A program made the position numbers and the translations under genes. This document shows, piece after piece, positions 57,901-64,000 of a stretch of DNA of 64,000 nucleotides. The DNA comes from Balanoglossus misakiensis. Its lineage: Eukaryota; Hemichordata. How positions within the stretch are numbered: position 1 is the stretch's first letter; the number at the start of each line of letters is the position of its first letter. The notes under the pieces were generated by a model, which saw only the letters and a list, made by a program, of their open reading frames with translations, ran no database searches and was not told the origin of the DNA. Location: contig CM082579.2 of assembly GCA_040954595.2 (NCBI GenBank), positions 3,906,001 through 3,970,000 of the forward strand, written 5' to 3'.

Positions 57901-60900
57901 GTGCCCGGTGTCGTCGCCCTCATCGGCGACGCAGGTCCTGGTGGCGATGCCGTCAAGTTCGTAGCCATGGTTGCAGTCGAAGTAACACCAATCACCGAAC
58001 GTGTTGCTGCACGTCATGTTGTTGGCGAATATGCCGTTGACGGGACGTTGTGCGGCGGGACATGTCAAAGCTGGAACAGAAGACACGAAATAATATTCGA
58101 AGTGTTTGGACCATGAAAAGTTTCTCGGCATTCCAACAAACTCAGGAGAGTCACTATGATAGAGCTTGGTCTTCTCGCTTCATTAGCAAATGCATCTAAT
58201 TGTGTGGTAGATATTGCCCCCCCCCCCCCCCAAAAAAAATGCGAACAAACTTACATCCGCAGGTCGGCGCTTCCTCTGACCAGGTACCTTTGTGACCGCC
58301 ACTGTTGACTTCGCAGGTAGCCTCGTTCGCACCATCGCGAGCGTAGCCTCGCTCGCAGACAAATTCACAGGAATGACCGTAGCTGTAGCCGTCACAGTTT
58401 GTGTAGCCGTGCCGGAGAGCAAGTAACGGTGCGACACTGCACGAAATGACTGTAAGGAAAATTGTGTGCGTATATGTCAGTAAATCTAGCCGAGACAGAT
58501 AGACAGACAGGCGGACAGAGAGAATGGAGCGAGTGTGAGACAGATCAGTTTCTTACAAGTTTCTTATAGGAACGGCGCGGTGAAAGTGGACCACGGATTC
58601 ATTACACAGCCTACACTTACCTCTGACAACCACGTTGAAAGCGCACGTCGTTGTAAGATCGCTCGCATCTTTCGCTTCATACTTGATCCTGTGGTAGAGG
58701 TCACTGTCAAATCTTGAACCGGACGGACTTCCTTCGAGCAAAGTAATTGTCACCGGACTGCCGGAGTTGTCGCTCGCGTCGAGGTCCTCCCATTCAACGA
58801 CCGCAGATTCCAAGCCTCGTTCGGCGTTCTTGACGATGAGGAAGTCCGGACAGTTTGTGAACTGCGGTGGTTGGATGTCTTCAAAATTAAAAAAAATGAT
58901 ACAGATGTTGTTTTTTATGATCATTGTTTATTATTCGGCGGTACTGTGACTAAATTTCGCTAATTTTAAACTTATTATTGGTAAGAGTGGAAGTCAGAAA
59001 GCGAGTTGACTAAAATATCAAAGTGTGAAAATACTCGCATGTAGGCCGGGATCACACTCCGAGCTTCGTAATCACATTGGTATTCTCGTACTATGCCTTC
59101 ACCATTTATCACTATTTCTATTTTTAAAAATCCCTTGATTTGCCAAAGGGAAGCTGGATTTATGTTTTTCTTGAGTTTTTACCTCGACACGTTGGCAGAG
59201 TCGCAGACCACTGTTTGGTTTCCCGGCACACGACGTATTGGTTGATGAGAGGGTACACTTCGTATCCGGCATCACATATGAAGGAACACATGGAACGGTA
59301 CAGCCTTCCATTGGGGCAGTTGATCTGACCATGGTCGATTACAGAGGAGCTTATGTCTGGGCACTGGATGGCTGCAAAACAACATGATGTAGGTTAGAAA
59401 GGCTATTTTCTGATCTGATGAATTGAAAAAAAATCACCGAACTTCGTTTCGAGCAAGCAAAGGAGGATCGAGGCACGAAAGGCTTCAAGCTCCGTTGTAG
59501 ACTAAGTGACCACAGGGCGAAGAAAAATTTAAAACATCGCGTATGCTTGCAAATGTCCATCTCAAACATTATGTGTAGTCAAAAAGTCTTACTTGTGCAC
59601 TCTGGTGGCGCTGCACTCCACGCATCGTTGGAGCCACACGTCACTGTACTCGGGCCGCTAAGTTCAGCCCCTGTCACGCACGAGAACGTGCACTGTGAAC
59701 CAAACAGTTCTTCCGCGTCACACTGAAGAGAGCCCTGTGAGGGCGCATACAGACGCTCACATTCTTTCACTGTAGCACAGACGAGATAAGCAGAAATCAA
59801 CGCGGATTATTGCCACAGTTCACCCTAGAATATCGATACCTAACACGTTATTATTCAACATAACCATAGACAGTGCTGGATAGTATAAAATGCATTTATC
59901 TAGTAATCTTCACTCACATTTTACTTGAAAAGTGAAACTGCAAAATCCAGTGGCCCCCTTGCTGTCCTTGGCCTCGTACGTGACGTGGTATCCACCGACA
60001 CTGAAGTCCGACCCCGATTTGTAGGGACTGGTGTTGGTGGTGGAGACGCTCCCGTCTTCGTCGTCGGTCGCTGTTGCATCGTCCCATTGTACCTTGACCG
60101 TTGTCTTTTTCTCCGCCGGATAGTGGACGGGGCTTACAGTTGGGCATTTCAAGACAGGGGGTGTCGGTACGACGACTTAGTAAATTGAGAGAGACGTTTT
60201 ACGAGGTCATACACCATTTTCAAGTTAAGCGCCCTCACGTATAGCCATCATGAATTTCAACTCAAAGCGAGGCCAATGGGGAAAAGTTGACCAATAACAA
60301 CAAGGGATTTTCCCCCATGGGCCTCGCTTTGAGTTCAAATTCATGAAGCTGCACGAGAGCGCCAGACTTACGAAAAGGGTGTATTATACGGACCTTTGTA
60401 CACAGCCGCATAGTAGCTGAGACACACAGACAAGGTGATACACAAATGATATGGAAAGACATTGTGCAAAGAAAGAGATCCGAATAAATCCAATAATTTG
60501 AAGAAAAAAATCATCTACAAATGTAAACTAGTATTTGAAAAGACTACCTCTTGGCGCTGGTTGTTCTGGACACAACCACCCGAAGAGCCCACATGTAATT
60601 CCTGTCACTCCGTTCACGATGCCTCCAATTGTGTCCACGACGCCTCCAATGAGGCCCACTATGGGATTTATAAAGCTCACTGCACTTGTGATTCCGCTAA
60701 CGATGCTGGAGAAAAACCCACCATCTATAAAGCAAGTTGGGTTACGTCTGTTATTGAAAGATTCGTACACACGGCCACTAATACTTGCAATTGGTGAAAT
60801 ACCACCAATAGGCCTACACATTACTGGTAAGATTCGGCGTCGGATAAGCGAAATTGAAAGCATGCAAAGACGGACGTTTATTATATCGGGCCCACGTTTT

Positions 60901-61231
60901 AGCTCCCTTACGAATGTACTTTTTTCCTAAAAGTGTCTATTTTCTATATTTTACTTCTGTTCAGAATAGTTCGAACACGAGCAGCGACCGCGCTGATCTT
61001 TCTTTACTGATTAAGAAAGTGCTTTGCTCAAGGCTTTGAAATCGCGCTGTGGTAAAAATGGCCGAGTATACCATTTGAAGCTGCCGACTTGGTGATCTGA
61101 AATCGCTGGGTGCTGCAGGTGAAAGTTAAGCCAATAATGGCGAACAATTGAACGTGCCTGCGAAATCAAAACTCACCTGTTGGGGTAGCCAGCAAAACGA
61201 GAATAAACGACACCGCTAGCAGTTTCGGCAT
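39053..61231 (-). CDS. SVEP1-like giant sushi/HYR/EGF/LamG/TSP1 type I membrane protein
   Basis: Forty-eight exons on the minus strand join without a frame error into 10,908 nt, about 3,635 residues (exon coordinates are given in the block entries that follow). Order: signal peptide ([18 protein letters not shown]), Gly-rich hydrophobic segment, HYR, sushi/HYR array, a SVEP1-type domain with a KKKR basic site, three ephrin-receptor-like Cys repeats, 21 EGF, LamG/pentraxin, two EGF, TSP1, sushi, a second SVEP1-type domain, a fourth ephrin-like repeat, a transmembrane helix and a 98-residue tail. Nearly all boundaries are phase 1, the class that allows domain shuffling. The central order resembles vertebrate SVEP1, but the N-terminal VWA is absent and SVEP1 is secreted. 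It is probably a cell-surface adhesion or recognition protein; ligand unknown. One intron seems to use a GA donor and another carries a LINE. Confidence 0.88.
40079..42192 (-). other. SVEP1-like gene block 6: EGF pair, TSP1, sushi, second SVEP1-type domain, ephrin-like repeat (exons 41-45)
   Basis: Exons: 41959-42192 (two EGF), 41523-41693 (thrombospondin type 1: [20 protein letters not shown]), 41155-41361 (sushi), 40466-40990 (about 175 residues with FNCEH, KRDV, an FTFAFDIP strand and a final EFGHCG) and 40079-40234 ([15 protein letters not shown] plus [12 protein letters not shown]). Sushi, SVEP1-type domain and ephrin-like repeat repeat the order of exons 26-28, so this looks like a duplicated module. 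Confidence 0.8.
42408..43452 (-). other. SVEP1-like gene block 5: LamG/pentraxin-type domain (exons 38-40)
   Basis: Exons: 43224-43452, 42761-42954 and 42408-42605. The run [42 protein letters not shown] and [16 protein letters not shown] has the Trp/His/Gly pattern of concanavalin-like LamG/pentraxin domains, about 200 residues. SVEP1 carries a pentraxin domain after its EGFs, as here. Confidence 0.85.
44276..44645. repeat. Perfect 119-bp inverted repeat including part of an EGF exon
   Basis: Left arm 44276-44394 and right arm 44527-44645 are exact reverse complements, separated by 132 bases. The left arm is the 3' part of the exon at 44319-44466 with its GTAAGTCG donor and 42 bases of intron. 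The right arm is a copy of this in the opposite orientation inside the next intron upstream, ending where LINE sequence begins. Confidence 0.95.
44646..45771 (+). mobile_element. 5'-truncated non-LTR retrotransposon (CR1/L2-like LINE)
   Basis: The open frame runs through 45661 and encodes the reverse transcriptase part from about [12 protein letters not shown] onward: [20 protein letters not shown], the catalytic YADDTQLYI, and the C-terminal block [44 protein letters not shown] ending in [10 protein letters not shown]. This C-terminal set is characteristic of the CR1/L2 group. The 5' part with endonuclease is missing, as in most LINE insertions. The 3' end is an AT-rich stretch with ATT repeats (45741-45770). 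It lies antisense inside an intron of the SVEP1-like gene. The intact frame suggests a recent insertion. Confidence 0.9.
47264..47269 (-). other. Apparent GA-AG 5' splice site
   Basis: The exon must end TTT ACA G to continue the EGF repeat (QPGFTG joined to [10 protein letters not shown]). The following bases are GAAAGT, the GTAAGT consensus with only +2 changed from T to A. The alternative GTATAT three bases on shifts the frame. It could be a real GA-AG intron, a polymorphism or a base error. Confidence 0.6.
49178..50692 (-). other. SVEP1-like gene block 3: SVEP1-type domain and three ephrin-receptor-like repeats (exons 27-30)
   Basis: Exon 50195-50692 encodes about 165 residues with spaced Cys ([23 protein letters not shown]), then a basic AKKKRS site that could be a furin-type cleavage point, then a beta-rich half ([12 protein letters not shown]) and a final LICDYGKV and LGCG. 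Vertebrate SVEP1 has an unnamed domain in the same place, also with a basic IKR-type site, followed by the same repeats. Exons 49750-49911, 49496-49657 and 49178-49342 are ephrin-receptor-like (GCC2/GCC3) repeats, for example [15 protein letters not shown] and [12 protein letters not shown]. Confidence 0.85.
50865..58878 (-). other. SVEP1-like gene block 2: sushi/HYR array (exons 6-26)
   Basis: HYR exons are 58621-58878, the pair 56456-56556 plus 56098-56263, the end of 54745-55075 plus 54438-54556, 52882-53124, 51608-51859 and 51184-51432. Sushi exons are 58255-58449, 57870-58070, 57449-57658, 57121-57336, 56697-56888, 55747-55965, 55237-55425, the first part of 54745-55075, 54026-54217, 53691-53882, 53283-53483, 52459-52647, 52071-52271 and 50865-51053. 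Each sushi has the four-Cys pattern with a conserved G-Y before Cys and W near the end. HYRs carry the ATDNSG-type turn and a late C-x-F. Sushi and HYR are extracellular beta-sandwich modules used in complement and adhesion proteins. Confidence 0.88.
59183..61231 (-). other. SVEP1-like gene block 1: signal peptide, Gly-rich segment, HYR, two sushi (exons 1-5)
   Basis: Exons: 61177-61231 (signal peptide), 60548-60724 (59 residues rich in Gly, Ile and Val: [20 protein letters not shown], ending in [14 protein letters not shown]), 59918-60175 (HYR, with [19 protein letters not shown]), 59593-59769 and 59183-59371 (sushi, four Cys each with a W before the last Cys). The acceptor of exon 2 could instead be about 100 bases upstream (TACCAG), which would add some 36 residues in frame. 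Confidence 0.8.
60229..60363. mobile_element. Hairpin-forming inverted repeat element (MITE-like)
   Basis: Arms 60229-60285 and 60308-60363 are imperfect reverse complements (core CTCAAAGCGAGGCC, and AATTTCAAC against AATTTGAAC), separated by about 22 bases. It sits in the intron between exons 2 and 3 of the SVEP1-like gene. It has no coding capacity, and its class is unknown. Confidence 0.65.
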
Positions 61232-62785
61232 ATTCCTCCGATGTCAGTGTCGTTCTCACAAGTACGGAGTGTTTCTGCGCTTTTGTTTGCTCTGAATCGA
61301 GAGATGGCGTCATAGACCAAAGGAAAGTCCCGAAATGGAATGAGGAACCAAAACGAGGGAAAATATATGACTTGGAATATTGCCAGATCAATTAGCTCAA
61401 GGCCAAAAAGACCGTCATTTGATAAACGACCAAGGTGTACGTACGTAGCCTTCGAGAAAAAAACAAAAACGTGGTATTTTACGCAAACAGTTTAATATTG
61501 AATAATTTTAGTCGATAATGCTTTTTGTAAACCAGAAGATACCCCCGACCTGTGCGATTTCCATCTCAATGGAGAACTTTATATATTTTGGCAGCCACTG
61601 TTCGTCTATTTTGAACAATTGACAATCGTAATTCTATCTCAAAAATGGCTTGCATGCATACATTACAATTGTACATTTCCAAGCTAGCAGAACTCTAGTT
61701 GAAATTATCTGTTCTGAATTCGATTTTCAAGTGAAAGTATTAGCCGGGGGCTTTTTATTGACTAACCCGCACATAAAACTTTTACTGTCGGGCGTCGGTA
61801 CGGTGGATACAAAGGGCTTGATCCGGGTCAACCACTCTTGTTGAAGAACACCATTCAAAGTGGAATGCACGAAACTCAAACAGGGAGTACATTTACAGTG
61901 CCGAACAAAGAAAACGGCGCACAAATCCGGCTAGGGTCAACATCGAACAACAGGTGTATTGATTGCTGTTGCTAGGGCAACGAGGTAGTCTGTTGATCTA
62001 TCCCCATTGTCGCCCGAAGGACAGACTCCATATTTGCCTGACCTGAGCTGACCCAAAGATTTTTCAGTCTACGAATCATTTACTAATTTGAACGAACGCA
62101 GACAGTGCTTCCAGACAACATTCTACACGCTGAATTCAGAACAAGGATTTTTACGGGTTCCTTTCAACTCAGTCCAGCAAGTGAAATTTACTAACCAACA
62201 TCAGTGATGCAATGTGAACCGGCCAGATTTGTCCAGTGGATTGTCTGCATGTGTGTAGCGCAATATGTTTTTTTACTTCCTAGTTTCGAATTGACTCGCG
62301 GCAAATTCTGTAGTTTTATTATTGTCGGCAAATGTGTTCAATGAATCTCACACGTGTTAGCGTGAGATGACGTCAATTGTGACTGTTTATTTGGAATGGG
62401 CTTAAAAACCCAGAGAGTGGAGTATCGGGGAAACGGGAACGGACGAGAACAGAACAATAAATTCTTGTCATAAAAAAATGCGTCATCGGAACATCGATAG
62501 AAGCTTGTCCAATCAAACAAGCAAAACAACATTAGACTTTGCATCCATGTGACAATCACACGAGTCTTAGTTTTGTGGGAGAAGTTGTTGTTACACCCCC
62601 CCCCCTCCCCCCCCCCCCACACACACACAGGGAGGGATTGTGATGTATCTATTTATTGAGTTTCTCAACGACAAATTCGGCTGTGAGAGAGAAAACTTTG
62701 CTACACGTCCATATATTGTCGTGGCGATCACGCATTTTTTAGCAGATGTTTCCGCTATTTTGATAATATATGCTTTGTTCTGTGA

Positions 62786-62874
62786 TGTGTTGTGTTGTGT
62801 TGTGTTGTGTTGTGTTGTGTTGTGTTGTGTTGTGTTGTGTTGTGTTGTGTTGTGTTGTGTTGTGTTGTGTTGTT
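62786..62874 (+). repeat. (TGTGT)n pentanucleotide microsatellite
   Basis: About 17 near-perfect copies of a 5-base unit. It is open in several frames, so apparent proteins here are artefacts. Confidence 0.95.
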
Positions 62875-63573
62875 TACGAATGATTAGAGTCCAGTCGGAA
62901 AAGCTGTACAATCTCTGTATGCATGGTTAATGTTTATCTGCGCAACAAAAGGAATAATCGCTAGGACGATAGCCGGTTAAATGATTGCCTCGGCACCGAC
63001 CATAGTCCTTCCACCCGGACTCGACCTATTGTTATACGAACTGTTCCCTGCAGTTGGTGCCTGTCCCCGTAGCATGGTCCGCGGTGTACCGGTAGTATCT
63101 TCTATGATGTGGAGAGACCATCTTTGTATCACTACATGCAGAGATCATCTAAAACGTATTTGAGCGCGACCAGGTGGCTTTGTAAGTAATAAGCGACAAC
63201 GTGGACTAGTTTGGCAACAGGGTGGGACAATAACATAGCGGAACAACATAACGGTACGTGCAGACTGGTCATTCCCAGGTATATTTGGCATACCCGTCTT
63301 GGAGATTAAGGACTGATAAAGTGTAATTCCGTGAGTATATTTGACCGTGTAGGCACCGTGCATATTCCCCTAACCGCATTCGATAACAAAGACCGCGCTC
63401 ATCTGGTCACGTCTTCATTATCTTGACAGTTCGAAGGTCATTTGAACGCTGTCGTCATCTTCACTCCCTGATAGTTAAAGATTAACACCAAACAGAGCCA
63501 GACTATGAGATCAGATTAGGGCTTGTCTTTTTATGTCGAGGAATATAAATTGATTATTCTGTAAAGAATACAT

Positions 63574-63618
63574 CCTCCTCCTCCTCCTCCTCCTCCTCCT
63601 CCTCCTCCTCACCATCAC

Positions 63619-63670
<52 letters not shown>
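63574..63670 (+). repeat. (CTC)n(CAT)n compound microsatellite
   Basis: A run of CTC triplets followed by a run of CAT triplets, ending about 60 bases upstream of the start codon of the last gene, so it lies in its promoter or 5' leader. Confidence 0.95.
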
Positions 63671-63733
63671 GACATCAGTGGATAATTTTCGTCTCGATCA
63701 TCTTCACAGACACAGCGACACATATGATCTACG

Positions 63734-64000
63734 ATGTACAAGCCGTCTACTCAGCAGATTCCGGCGAATTCGAAGAGACGATGTCAACGTAACGTCTTTT
63801 TGGTGATCATTGGGTTGGCGCTCTTCACGCTTTTCATAACCTTCCTATTCAACCAAACGATGCCCGAATACTGGATCAAGAGCGTCTATGACGCGGGAAG
63901 CGAAAGCGCACTCCATTCGTCAGAAATGATGGGTCGGGACGGGGTGTTCAACGTGACATCCAAATGCGACGATTTGCTTCGCAGAGAATATACATACCGC
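63734..64000 (+). CDS. N-terminus of a type II membrane protein (partial)
   Basis: The frame is open from the ATG at 63734 to the window end (89 codons). The start MYKPSTQQIPANSKRRCQRN is basic, followed by one hydrophobic helix, NVFLVIIGLALFTLFITFLF. A lumenal stem follows with N-glycosylation sequons (NQT, NVT). This is the layout of Golgi glycosyltransferases and carbohydrate sulfotransferases, but the catalytic part lies outside the window, so the family is not decided. An upstream ATG at 63724 opens a short overlapping frame that ends at 63794. CTC/CAT repeats lie just upstream. Confidence 0.65.
   Translation, partial: MYKPSTQQIPANSKRRCQRNVFLVIIGLALFTLFITFLFNQTMPEYWIKSVYDAGSESALHSSEMMGRDGVFNVTSKCDDLLRREYTYR

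Larger units (their letters stand above)
61232..63733. other. Divergent intergenic region between the SVEP1-like gene and the last gene
   Basis: It holds the promoters of both flanking genes, which point away from each other. No exon was recognised. Simple repeats near 62597-62628 (C run and CA), 62786-62874 and 63574-63670 are the only structure seen. Confidence 0.55.

Noticed and set aside
62591-62930. Long frames on both strands through the pentanucleotide repeat
   Set aside because: A 5-base repeat lacking stop codons gives artificial open frames.
63511-63741. Met/Arg repeat protein on the minus strand
   Set aside because: It is a translation of CAT and CTC repeats.

Overview
The window is animal nuclear DNA: compact genes split by many short GT-AG introns, abundant microsatellites, a LINE fragment and small MITE-like elements. 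Protein content (PHKA, UQCRQ, SLC13 tandem pair, a giant sushi/HYR/EGF receptor-like gene) and the TACATGTA-rich intron sequence suggest an invertebrate deuterostome, most likely a lancelet (Branchiostoma). That species guess is inference. No bacterial features, CRISPR array or tRNA were recognised.

Layout. (1) 755-19531, minus: phosphorylase b kinase alpha regulatory subunit, 20 exons giving the first 991 residues; the C-terminal part lies left of the window. (2) 20533-20967, plus: UQCRQ (subunit 8 of respiratory complex III), complete at 82 aa, head-to-head with PHKA. (3) 22419-28865 and 31107-36677, both minus: two tandem SLC13 sodium/carboxylate-type transporters, 13 exons each with matching intron phases. 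(4) 39053-61231, minus: one 48-exon gene whose exons join in frame into about 3,635 residues. It has a signal peptide, 17 sushi and 7 HYR domains, two copies of a SVEP1-type uncharacterised domain, four ephrin-receptor-like Cys repeats, about 23 EGF repeats, a LamG/pentraxin domain, a TSP1 repeat, a transmembrane helix and a cytoplasmic tail. (5) 63734-64000, plus: the start of a type II membrane protein gene.

The strongest unusual signals are these. The SVEP1-like gene has an unusual membrane-anchored architecture with an internal module duplication. A LINE (CR1/L2-like) sits antisense in one of its introns and is fused at its 5' end to a perfect 119-bp inverted copy of the neighbouring exon plus its splice site, which looks like template switching onto host pre-mRNA. 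An apparent GA-AG intron lies in the same gene. A GC-AG intron and an altered SNT sodium motif mark one SLC13 copy, and a dense cysteine cluster and a triplet-repeat acceptor mark the other.

The genes do not form one pathway. PHKA controls glycogen breakdown, UQCRQ serves respiration, and the SLC13 pair probably imports Krebs-cycle acids or sulfate, so the left 37 kb happens to be metabolic. The right part encodes a cell-surface or extracellular recognition protein. All exon boundaries were read by eye from splice consensus, reading frame and family similarity; no alignment was run.
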